This document shows, piece after piece, positions 11,322-21,483 of a stretch of 64,000 nucleotides of DNA. Positions within the stretch are counted from its first letter, which is position 1; each line of letters starts with the position of its first letter. The notes beneath the pieces were generated by a model. The model was given only the letters and a program-made list of their open reading frames with translations, searched no databases and was not told the origin of the DNA. Both the position numbers and the translations under genes were made by a program. The stretch is from contig OX467090.1 of assembly GCA_950106755.1 (NCBI GenBank), positions 2,852,001 through 2,916,000 of the forward strand, in the 5' to 3' direction. The stretch comes from Climacium dendroides. Lineage: Eukaryota > Streptophyta > Bryopsida > Hypnales > Climaciaceae.

Positions 11322-14043
11322 ATGGCGGGTCAGGGAGCATCGGAGCCCGCTGTCTTCACGGAGCTTGAGGCAAGTGCTCTCTTCTGTAAATCTCGAGAGC
11401 CTCCTCCGCTTGTTTTTGAACCAATTGATTCCACAAACGAATGCGTATTCGTTTCAATTTGTGGAGCGCGACATTAGAATTTGCGATTAACGGAGACTTC
11501 ATACCCTTGGATCATCTTACTGAATGCGATGCAGGTGGAGTGTCTAGGATGGATCCCGTCTTAATTGACGATGTTTAGTCTTTCTCTCATTTTGCTCTAC
11601 TGTGCAGGTGGAATTTATGGCGGAGGACGAGTCGATCAACATTGTTCCTAATGTTCGAATGGATACGCTTCATATGATTTGTGTAGGTGGCATTTTCTCG
11701 ACAATTCTGTGATCGACGGACTACATGAATAATTCGTTGTGTGTTTTGTAACAATTTTCTTGAGATAACCGTAATGGACATCTGTAAAGCATTTAGATGA
11801 CGTATTTGCATTGAGGTATTTAGTGAAGTATCTTTCCTTTTAGCTATAGGTTCTATTGAAAAACAGCAATACTAGGGGATGCAAAAGGTTTTATCTCATA
11901 GGGGAAACCTTATTGACTATTGGTTCCGATATCGCAGGGAGACTACGGACCATTCAGGCCTCAAATACCTGTAACAGTACCGCTATGGCTTGGGATAGCA
12001 ATGAAGAAAAGAAGTAAATGTCGAATTCAGCCGCCGAGTTGGATGTCTGTTGGTGAGTTCGCTATGGTATCATTGAGGACGTGGTAACTTCGAAAGAAAG
12101 GATAAGCTGATGCATATTTGATGGTTACTGGATTATGAAGCACGACTAGAAAGCAGTTGATTATCTTGTGGCTCACACAGTATCGATGTTTGATCATGAC
12201 AGTTGTTTATTGGCACAGAAAGGTTGACGGAAGTGCTGGAGATGGAGAGAGAAGCTCCTCGTGAGTTTCAGCCTCTGCCTTTCCACTACGTCGAGATAGC
12301 CAAGCTGCTGCTTGATAAGTATGTCTTTGCTTTGATGATTTTCTACCTGTTGTTTGAAGGTTGTTATTGATCGATATTGTGTACCTCCTTCAGGACCCAA
12401 GGGTAGTGCAATTTTCCAAAAATGTGATGATGTGTTGTAAAGTGAAACTTAGGAGGAGGATTTATTGATGAGTCATAGATCATATCCACAGAGCTCGATC
12501 TTCCATTGCACTGACCAATATTATGAACAATTTCTTAACCAATAATTCAGAATTCCTTGTAAAATTGATTATTGATGGAATATTGGTGATTTTCATAAGA
12601 TTTTTTTGTTTTAAGTTTGAAATCTGTACTTCTAATTATGGTCATTATAAAGTTGATTTTTGAAATAAAATGTACATATAATCATTGAACTATAGAATAT
12701 TTGTACAGAGGAGTTTTCAAATGTATATTGCATAAAAGTTAGAGTAATATCACAAGAATCTAGAATAAATTGGATAGATCAAATTGCAATCCGAGTTCTG
12801 GGTTTTAGGGGTTAATCATTTCCAACTATAGTTTCCTACATATGCAGTGAAATTATATGCTTCACTTTTGTTTCCTTCTACAGTATTATTTTGTTCCTTG
12901 TGCTTAATGACTTCTAAAGCTATTGTCTAGTAAAAGGAATACGAAGAACTTCATTTGATTCTGCTGTGATTTTTTTCTGCATGTGCGTAGTGCGCGGGAG
13001 GATTTTGAGAACAACTACATGGTACTCACTCTTGACGTGCTTGTTACCAACCCCTGCTTATTTACTTTGTTTATATTGTTCATGACGATTTGCAACACGA
13101 AAAGGTTCCTTGCACATGGAAGCAGGACAATCTTTTGAGTTTGGAAAATGTTTTGATTGGACAGGTTCAGTCATTGCTTGAAGATATCAAAGATGTAAGA
13201 TGGGACAAACTGGAGAAAGGTCTAAAAACTCTGACTGGTCGGACTCATGCTGTAAAGGTGATAATCGTGCTGCTGAATTTATGGCAATCTTGAGAAAGGA
13301 ACCATTGTAATTATGCTTGATACTAATTTTCATCATCATGATAATCATGCTTTAAGTTTTATGAATTTCTTGACTGGGAAAGCGCTCAATCATTGGCTTT
13401 CTTTCGTATCAACTCTTGGAAGACATTTTGTAAACTGATTGTATGAAGGATGTCGTTGTCTTCAGCTAAAAAATCTTTCTGCCATGGAAGTCAATAGGAT
13501 GCGAGCTTTTACCGTCAGAGCCCTGCAAAGCTTCTTTAAACATGACAACGACGATATGACGAAGCAAGCTCCCGCAGACTCAGATAGTCAATCAACTCCT
13601 GCATCTTCAGATCGTTTGCCTCGAGTATGTACTGAAGACCATCCTTGTCCGTCTTTGTCAGTAGAGTGGACATTGTATCTCAATGCATATCTCTGTATAT
13701 ATCAATTTCAGTAGAGTTTGGACTATTGACAATGCAAGCCGTTCGAAGCCTGGAAGTAACTGGTGTTATGAAGACCTTGTCATGGATGATGTTTGATCGA
13801 TTGGCTTTGAGGTTACTTTATAGCGTCTTAAGGATGATAATGGAAAGGACTAGAGTCACCTAATTATAAAGATAATTAGGAATCTGTACAAAACGTTATA
13901 ATATGAAGGATATAAACTGTGAATATATATTTAGATACCATCGTTAATAAGTCTGACCTGAACTCTTTGGTACTAATCTGGTAGTGTCTTTCTTCTAAGT
14001 ATTGTGCATTTTGGTGTATCAGCGGACATTACGGCCTCGTTGA
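11322..14043 (+). CDS. PSF2: GINS complex subunit PSF2 (8 exons, 213 aa)
   Basis: PSF2 is one of four GINS subunits. GINS joins Cdc45 and MCM2-7 in the CMG helicase that opens DNA at replication forks. Exons: 11322-11369, 11608-11682, 11938-12052, 12219-12318, 12991-13021, 13165-13257, 13466-13624 and 14023-14043. The joined frame is open from MAGQGASEP to the stop at 14041-14043. Family signatures in order are [65 protein letters not shown] and [12 protein letters not shown]. The length is normal for plants. The short last exon encodes RTLRPR and restores the basic tail seen in plant PSF2; reading through the preceding intron would instead end at 13714. Intron 1 starts with GC rather than GT (GAG|GCAAGT), and every other intron is GT-AG. 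The ATG is the first one after the GC-rich leader. Confidence 0.93.
11370..11375 (+). other. Non-canonical GC splice donor of PSF2 intron 1
   Basis: The exon-intron boundary reads GAG|GCAAGT and the matching acceptor is TGTGCAG|GTGGAA at 11607/11608. Joining there gives the conserved residues [12 protein letters not shown] in frame. GC-AG introns form a small, known minority class in plants and need strong agreement at the other donor positions, which is seen here. Confidence 0.8.
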
Positions 14044-14908
14044 CAATATGTTGTTGGAGCTTAAGTTGCAAAAGTAAGTGTTCTTCTCATAATCATGATC
14101 AGACTCTTTTGCTCGCTTTGTCTGTCATTGATCTTGAAGTGTATACGGAGAGGTATTGGGTGGGTTTTAGTGGAAAAGAATTTTTGACAGGCTTGTTTCA
14201 AGTGCCAAGACACCTGAAATATTGATACTGAAATTTGATCACTGCTCATCTTGACATGTCGCTAACTACTATGCAAATCTATGTCGTTTTTAGCGTGCTT
14301 CGTCTTGGACTGTGCAGCTTGAAGACATGGGTTTGTCCTTTTTCACGGAGCTGACTACAACAGTAAACAATCACATGTCGAGTAGTTTTGGAAAGGTCTT
14401 GAAATCTTTCTTCAAGTGGTTTGCATCCCGTTCATCATTTGTAATTCTAAAAATGAAGCATGGATGCTTCATGAATTTCAAGCCTTGACAACAGCTTCAA
14501 ATATATATAGGATTTAGTTTTGCAAATAGTGATGTTGTCGACGATCGCTGTGAATATAGGAATCAGAACCCTGAAGTTTCTGACTTAAATTATTCTAATG
14601 ACGATTAAATGTTTCATATTTTCTAGTCTTGGAAATTTACAGCATTGTTGCAGACCCATCTCTGGTGTCTTTTGTGAGTAGCGTGGTCCAAACAGAAGTA
14701 ATGAAGCTCAAAGAGCATCTTACGGCACGGCATAAACAAGCGCAGCCACGGGGGTACGGTTGCAGTCCCAAATCTTCTACGGCACTCATGTGAACCTTCT
14801 ACGCCTACGAAGTTTGGACATTGTCACCCGAACATTGAAATCTCTACTGAAACTTTTGTGGAGACTCATTACACTCATGCGAATCTTCAATGCTTGTTTT
14901 TCATTTTC
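14044..14908. other. PSF2 3' region and intergenic DNA
   Basis: The first few hundred bases are probably the PSF2 3' untranslated region. A stretch near 14318-14490 can be read as an alternative end after a CAG acceptor, but it gives a tail with no family resemblance. No other gene is seen. Confidence 0.5.
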
Positions 14909-15240
14909 TATGAAGTGCCATAGTGGTGATACTAAATAGTGGTGCTCCAAATTTCAACATTTATCCACATAATGAATAGAAAACATCACATTAGTACATT
15001 GGGAAAAAGCCCCCCATTGTAACAATATTGTTGCAATATTGTTTCAATGCTTGAACAGTAGAGTACTAAAAACATATTGTTTTCAGTATTGCAACAATAC
15101 AATTTCAATGGAGGGTGTTTTTAGTATTCTATTGTTCAAGCATTGAAACAACATTATTGCAATTAGGGGATGCTTTCTTGATGTACATATCACATATCCA
15201 TAATTCTATTTTCATCCACAATTTAATGATTTCATCCAAG
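14909..15240 (+). repeat. Dispersed repeat family D, interrupted copy
   Basis: The outer parts, 14909-14999 and 15183-15240, match 46518 onward in the same order (TGAAGTGCCAWAGTGGT..., TGGTRCTCCAAATTYCAACAT..., CACATTAG, then CATATCACATRTCCATAATY). The middle is a separate element inserted at 15000-15182. The copy fades out after about 15240, where a poly-T run begins. Confidence 0.75.
15000..15182. mobile_element. Inverted-repeat MITE with GTACAT target duplication
   Basis: The 183-base insert is almost one long inverted repeat. The left arm runs inward from TGGGAAAAAGCCCCCCATTG to a GTACTAAAAACA core; the right arm is its imperfect reverse complement and includes CAAGCATTGAAACAA. GTACAT occurs directly on both sides (14994-14999 and 15183-15188). 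The related repeat at about 46598 has no insert at this point and so acts as an empty site. The element has no coding capacity, and its superfamily is not assigned. Confidence 0.8.
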
Positions 15241-16821
15241 ACTTTTTTTTAATTTGAAGTTTTTTGGTGATTTACAGGGTTTTTTCATGTTTTTTTTTTT
15301 TCTATAGGCATGATGCCAAGCCAAAAGAATTTGCACCAAATTGCCGAAAAAAAACCCAAACGAAAACAAAACAAAACACTATCACTCATTACAATAAAGA
15401 GAAATTTATTTTACAAAATTTGGACATTCACCCCAAACTTTTGTGGAGATGTTTGTTGAAGAAAAGATGTGTGTATGGGTGTTTTTTTGCATATCCATGC
15501 AATTGAATTTTTAAAATTCGTTAGCAATGTTTTCCAAAAGCCCTGTGGAGAAATCGGTAGACCATCAGGGGCAAACCACCACGCTTCAAACGGGGTCATT
15601 CAGCACTTCCAACCGACGCCATCATGGCCGCAATGCAACTCTGGACTACGATCCTTTGTCTACTTAGTGCGGTTCGAAAGTAAATTACACGCCTCCTGTC
15701 GCTGAGGCATAGGTGTGTGAACAGCGTTGTTATCAAGTCATTAGATTCTAAAGAGGATGTAAAATAATTGGAGCAGCAAAAGAAGCAAAGTGGCCACCGT
15801 CGATGGATACTAGTGCAGTGAGTTAGATGTCCAGGTACGAAGGGCAGAGAGTAAGGCAAGTTCTGACCCCGTTGTGGTGATCCTGTGCTACACTTTCGCA
15901 ATCCAACCAGTCAAGTAGTGCCCTCAAGAAATACTAGATGCTGCTCTCCCCCCACGAGCACGTCGACAGGAAGCTCTAGCTGTCCTGAATTATAGTTGCA
16001 TAGTCATACTTCACAAATGGAGTAAGAAGCTGATATCCCAGAGCTTGGAAGACTCGAACTTGGTAGCACGCCCATGGGACTGTGTTAGTCTCATGTCTAA
16101 CGCCTCCAAAGCAGAAGGGCTACCTTCAATCCTCTTCCTAGACACCTCCGTATAAGTCAACCTGTTCCTGAATTCTCACTGACCTACCATCCGAGTGACT
16201 CCCAACTAATTATTCAGCAGGTCCCAAAGTCACAACTCGGTTGGTAACTTGGTATCTCAATAATGGTTTGTACTTTGTCTGTAACTCAGAGTGGTACTGT
16301 CAAATTCCAGATACATCTTCAGAATCCAAAAAGTTCCATACTGATACAGTAGAAGTACCCATGATCTTGCAGTCGTCAACTCGTCATGCTCGACTGTAAA
16401 GTTCCACTAGATAAGAAAGGTTCGAGAAATTACTGCGGGATTCTTAGCAGTTGCAAATCTATGTATTTGAGCAACCACTTGGTCATTTTTGTCCCTGAGA
16501 GATTTGCAACAACCCACAGCTGTACTGGTACGTGCAAGAGTGGCATTCAACTCACATATATCAATATGAATATTGGAAATTATGACAAACAGAGGTATAC
16601 TAGTATTGCAAAAATGATGGCTTAAACGAGAAGATATGAGCTTTGCGTGATGGCCCCACAAAAAGCTTGGCCCATCATTGGCGAAGTCACAAAGAGCTGC
16701 AACGACTGTCCGTGTCAAAACCATTAATCATGTAAAGGAGCACAGAAAACAAATCATAAGCTCACACGTAGCCTTAATACTACGTGGAGAAATATAAGGT
16801 GGACGAACCGGCTAGATGGCA
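15241..16821. other. Intergenic DNA and CGS 3' flank
   Basis: A long poly-T lies near 15240-15300. From about 15590 to 16800 the base composition is more balanced than the surroundings, yet no open frame resembles a known protein. The part nearest 16821 must contain the CGS 3' untranslated region. The rest may be a decayed gene or a transcribed non-coding stretch; the sequence alone does not decide. Confidence 0.45.
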
Positions 16822-19800
16822 TTACAGGGCATCCAAAGACTGCACGACATCATTTATGATGTCTTGGTAATCTTCTATACCACAGCTGAAGCGAACCAGG
16901 TTGTCTTTGATTCCAAGTCGCGCTCTCTCTGCTGCGCTCTGGTCCCTGTTCACCAAAAGAAAAAGAAAAAAACTGGGATTAGATTCTCTCTGAAGAACAC
17001 TTCTCCGCCAACTTAGCTGAAGAATAGCTGGTGAGTCAATTTTCATTAAGCCCAATACCATCAAATTAGTTTCAGATGCCACTCTCAGTAACAGAGCCAG
17101 TTCACATTTCCAGTCGTTAGGAAAGAGCTAGCACTATTCAAATCAACCAGAGTTCATAAAAGAAAAAGCACTGACAAAGAGAGTACAGAAGTACCAGTAA
17201 GAAATGATGGTTGGCTGCTCAACCAGGCTTTCAACTCCACCAAGCGAAGGTGCAATATAAGGGATCCGAAGACCATCAATGAACTTTGAAGTAGTCTCTA
17301 GGTCTCCTGCTATCTGTATTCATAACCCAAAATTTGTTAGTTCGTATCTAAATGAGCATATGAAATAAATTTAAATTGCCGAAAAGTATAACAACGGTCC
17401 ACAATATCCCCAGAACTAAGAAAACAAGCACCTACGCTCCGAGAGGCTCTGTCCCTATAGCACTGGCTCGTGTTTCGATTAAAGCCCTCCTCAAAATTCC
17501 TCACATGTTAGCTTCTGTCAATGCAAAGCCTATTCCACTTCGGTCCAGAGCCAAAAAAAAGGTATGAAAATACCTCAAAACTAATGACGCCGCCAAAGCC
17601 ACTCATCTGTCGCTTGGCGATATGATGCTCTGGATGACTTTCCAGGCCAGGATAATGTACACGTGCCACCTGCAAGAGAAACATACCATAAGAGTTTAGC
17701 CCCGAAAGCTCAAGAATCATCATAAAGCAGTTAATATGCTGAAAATAGTACAAGTTGCACACCTTAGGGTGGGATTCCAATTTCGATGCGAGAAGAGTTG
17801 CAGTATTGTTCTGCTGCTTGACGCGGAGATCTAAGGTCTTCAAACCTCGCAAGATTAAATAGGCAGCATTCTGTTCCAAGATGAAAAGTAACCAGTCACA
17901 AAACATACTCCTAGAAGCATAAGAATACCAACACTGAAATTAAACAATATTTGCCAAGAAAAGACCTATCCAAATTCTGCCCGGCTTGCCCCACGGCAAG
18001 ACATATTTCATGAACAGCATATAAATTCTGACAAACTCCAGTACTCTGCAGCAGATACGTACTGGATCAACAACACCTCCCAGGATGTTATGCAGGGCTC
18101 GCACAGCAGAAAGGCATTGTTTGGACCCACTGAGACTCCCTGCCAGAACCTACCAAAAAAAAAAATTACTGTTAACAATGCACTAAGATTGTATAATCCT
18201 TCAAGAGTGTCACAAGGATGTGGCATGTTCAGCAGTATGTAACGAATTGCACCAATCGAAACCTCCGGCATTCAAACTCTTCTCAGCAAATCGTGTATTC
18301 TGAAAGATCATATGACAGGATAATGGTCTAGTAACAAGTACTAGCTCGACACTAGTGACCATGAGTGGCCGATGCATCCCAACGTTATCGTGAAGATTCT
18401 TTGTTACAGAAAGCACTAGTTATCAATCCAGGCAAGTGCAAAAATGAGCTTACATCATTGTGCCCAGCAAGGTACTTGGTTGCAGAGTGGAGTACAAGGT
18501 CAGCCCCCAGGGCTAGAGCCTGCTGATTCACAGGAGTCGCAAATGTCCCATCAATGCACACGAGAGCACCATGTTCGTGACACAGCTTGGAAACTAATTC
18601 TATGTCAATACACCGCAAGTAGGGGTTCGTAGGCGACTCCGAAAAGAATATTGATACCTGAGATATCCAATTGCAATGGTCAATCTCAAGTTTAGCAACA
18701 ATCTAATCGCATTCAGGGTACAGAAACGATTTTTCTTGTCAGCAAGTGTAAGGTGGTCAACATATTATCGTCTATCATTAGATGTCTTCTAAATACAAAG
18801 CAATGAACTACAAATGAATGTATGAAACACACAAGGTAAGAATTAAAGTCAAGGGCAGCACACAAACATGGAATATGCAACGTACTTTGTTTTTCTCAAG
18901 TGCTAACTGAAGAGCAGGAATATCCGCAGGGTCAACCACAGTTGTCTGTCAAGAAGCCAAAATACATTATAAATCAGTTCAACCTCCACTCATCTACATT
19001 CACGCAAAAAGAATGATACGATTCTCAAACATCAGGATAAACCATGACTTGTAGTCAAGAGAAAGGAGTCAATAATCTCTAAAATGGTACTCGAAATCAA
19101 ACAAAGTTGCAGCACTGAAACTCCCCTACGGCGAGACAAAAATTGACGGAAGGATCTTACCGTGATACCCATTTTAGGAAGCACGCTCTGGATAAATTGG
19201 CGAGTCCTACGGTAACAGTCAGTTGTCGTGACGATATGCCCACCAGCTGGGACCAGCGCAAGAAGCATGGTAGTGGCTGCACACATGCCTGATGCAGACA
19301 GCAAAGTAACCTCGGCCCCTTCCAAAGCGCTGCCAAAACGGTGGGCAAAAATGACGTATTAATTTACAATTTCTTATAAGTTCAACTCCAAAGAGAGCTG
19401 CTAACAAAATCTACAGCAAAAACATAGCTAACTGGTATGCATTCTCTCAACGACCAGATATGCAAACACACGGCATATGATGCAACACAAGTTCAAAATA
19501 ATAAATTCAAAGCATCACTCAGAGCAACTAACCTGATCTTCTCTTCAACAGCATTTGTAGTTGGATTGCCGTATCGACCATACTCAAAACTGGTGAAAGT
19601 CCCTTCCTACATGACGAAAAACAAGCTCAATGATTTCACAACAAGGAACAAATGCACTTTACGATCCACACCCTCCACGTCCATCAAATTCACAAAGAAA
19701 CGTAGAGAAAAACAAGCTGCAGTGCAGTTGTAATTCAAAGTACAGTAAAACAAATACCTGAAACGCAATCAACTCAGCTGTATCCTTGAAAGTATAAGTA

Positions 19801-20951
19801 GATGTCTGACAAATTGGTATGGTCAGCGTATCTTGCACCTTAGGACGCCTGGTTCTCTCACCTGCAACAGAAGGTAGGAATCCATCATGAACCTTGGGAA
19901 TAACGAATCCAGATTTCGATTCAGACAAACTAGTGAAGATACAATTGTCGCATCCTCAGACACCTATCTGAACACAATATATGTCTTAAAGAGTGAATTC
20001 GCAGACATCCTCACAGTCGTTCCCTGAAAGATTGTGACTAGTACACTGAGATGCTTACGCGCAGCATAATAAAAAATGTGTAGACTCGTTCAAAATTTCA
20101 GCTCGTCTTGAGTTGTGCCAATGTTCACATTCTGAGAATGTGATTTTGTACAGTCCTCGTGGTTTTCTGGACATCTACTCTCTTCGACCTGTCTTAAACA
20201 ACAGGAATCTTCTCTCTTCATTGACAATTTCAGACTCAGCACTCGTCGCATACTACAGTGTCATAAGAAACGGACAATTGACAGTAAATTGGTATAACAT
20301 CTAATTTGGGCTCCAAATGGCAACAGGAAAGAACGAGTTAAACCCTGCATGCTTTCACATGTACAATAATAGACGCTGCTGAACAGAAACAGAAACGGAA
20401 AAATCATCATTTCAATTGCACTATGACGAAATTCTTGAATGTCAAAGGTGCTCACCGCCATGGACAGCCAGAGTGCTCGAATTTTTCCGACCAGTTTTCT
20501 CAACCTCCGGAATCTCTTTACACGGAAGCACGATAACAGCCTCATCAGCACCCGCCGGAACGACAGCAATACCATCGCCAGTCTTCGCGAGCTCCAGAGG
20601 CCCGTCGACGACCTCCGTGTGCGCCGCTGACGTCAATGCCGCCGCCGCCGCCGCCACAGCAGCAGCGGGAGTGCTCCGATCCGTAGCAGAGGCAGCTACG
20701 ACCTGCGCCACGCCAATGTTGCTGCAGTTACGGCGTGCCTTGATACTCGACTGGCGCACAAAATTCGGCGGAACCCGAGTGATGCAAGGCGGGCAAAAGA
20801 AACCCTTGCTGGCCACATTAATCACGGGCACCTTCTCCCCTCCTGTTCCACAACCACATTTCGCACCTCCGGCCGCATCAGGCCGATGCTCGTATCCGGC
20901 ACTCGGCATAGCAGATGCCGCTGCCTGGCCTGCACACAACGCTGCCGCCAT
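16822..20951 (-). CDS. CGS1: Cystathionine gamma-synthase, plastid (11 exons, 546 aa)
   Basis: This PLP enzyme joins O-phosphohomoserine and cysteine into cystathionine, the committed step of plastid methionine synthesis. Exons in transcript order: 20951-20456, 19861-19758, 19606-19533, 19329-19161, 18945-18886, 18657-18454, 18149-18063, 17870-17763, 17669-17574, 17313-17195 and 16945-16822. All introns are GT-AG. Residues 1 to about 60 form an Ala-rich transit region. The plant-specific MTO1 region is at residues 73-83. The catalytic domain starts near 165 and includes YGRYGNPTT, the PLP aspartate in CIDGTFATP (D337), the PLP lysine in [13 protein letters not shown] (K362), and the end [17 protein letters not shown]. 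Length is close to the Arabidopsis enzyme (about 560 aa). The start chosen is the ATG at 20949-20951; an upstream GTG is not used. Exon 1 is GC-rich, with GCC runs coding for alanine. Confidence 0.95.
20703..20735 (-). promoter_or_regulatory. MTO1 nascent-peptide region of CGS
   Basis: Residues 73-83, [11 protein letters not shown], match the Arabidopsis MTO1 element. There, S-adenosylmethionine makes ribosomes stall on CGS1 mRNA and triggers its decay (established work on mto1 mutants). Downstream the peptide reads [10 protein letters not shown]. The residue aligned with Arabidopsis Trp-93, reported to be needed for the arrest, is Ala-89 here (codon at 20685-20687). The core element is therefore present but the arrest site is altered. 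Confidence 0.85.
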
Positions 20952-21483
20952 CGCCACAAAAAACACGCTCCCCCTTCAAACTACCAAAACTTCCTCAAAA
21001 CTGCACTAAATCGGACGAAATTGTGTCGACGGATAGCGGCTTCAATAATCTACACTCCTACACGGATTTGAAACGGATGACAAGCGATCGGAGAAACAGC
21101 GTGAGCGCAGGAAATGAGCGGCGCTGCGACAGGGGAATGGGAGGGGAGAAGGCAACGGAGATGAAGGACGCTCGATCTCCGGTTTGATCGGCTAACCGCG
21201 GTTAAATTTTAACCAGAGTTGGTGCCCGGGTTTGATACGCTTCGTCAGCTTCGTGCCAAAAGCCCTAGATGCTGCATTCCTGGTTAGAGGACGTCCCGCT
21301 TGGACGCCGGACGGCCAGCAGCCTATCTGTGGCATGGGAAGGTTGAGGAAAAAAATCTCCCATGTAGAGAAATATTTAACCCTTTACGTACTAAGAATTC
21401 ATGATTTTAAGTTGCATACTTTGATTGATTATATTGTAGAAAGTATAATGGAAATGAAAAAATTTATTATATCATTTGCTTGA
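20952..21483. other. CGS promoter and 5' flank
   Basis: GC-rich up to about 21330, then AT-rich. A perfect palindrome, AACCGCGGTT, at 21194-21203 overlaps a near-palindrome GGTTAAATTTTAACC at 21200-21214. Both sit about 245-265 bases upstream of the CGS ATG and could be protein-binding sites; no specific factor is assigned. No other gene is seen. Confidence 0.4.

Noticed and set aside
13625..13714. Extension of PSF2 exon 7 to the stop at 13714
   Set aside because: The alternative splice to 14023-14043 gives the basic tail RTLRPR typical of plant PSF2, while the extension shows no family similarity. Intron retention remains possible.
14318..14490. Possible alternative last exon of PSF2 beginning LEDMGLSFF
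   Set aside because: It has an acceptor-like CAG and an open frame, but no resemblance to PSF2 C-termini.
16030..16110. tRNA-like T-loop (AAGTTCGAGTCTT on the minus strand)
   Set aside because: No acceptor stem, D-arm or anticodon arm could be folded around it; at most a tRNA-derived SINE fragment.
15596..16724. Minus-strand frames of 101 and 105 codons downstream of CGS
   Set aside because: They show no domain signature and no splice continuity, and the region is at least partly CGS 3' flank.
20416..21009. 197-codon plus-strand open frame opposite CGS exon 1
   Set aside because: It is antisense to the GC-rich, alanine-coding first exon of CGS, whose own product is clearly conserved; the opposite frame is a composition shadow.
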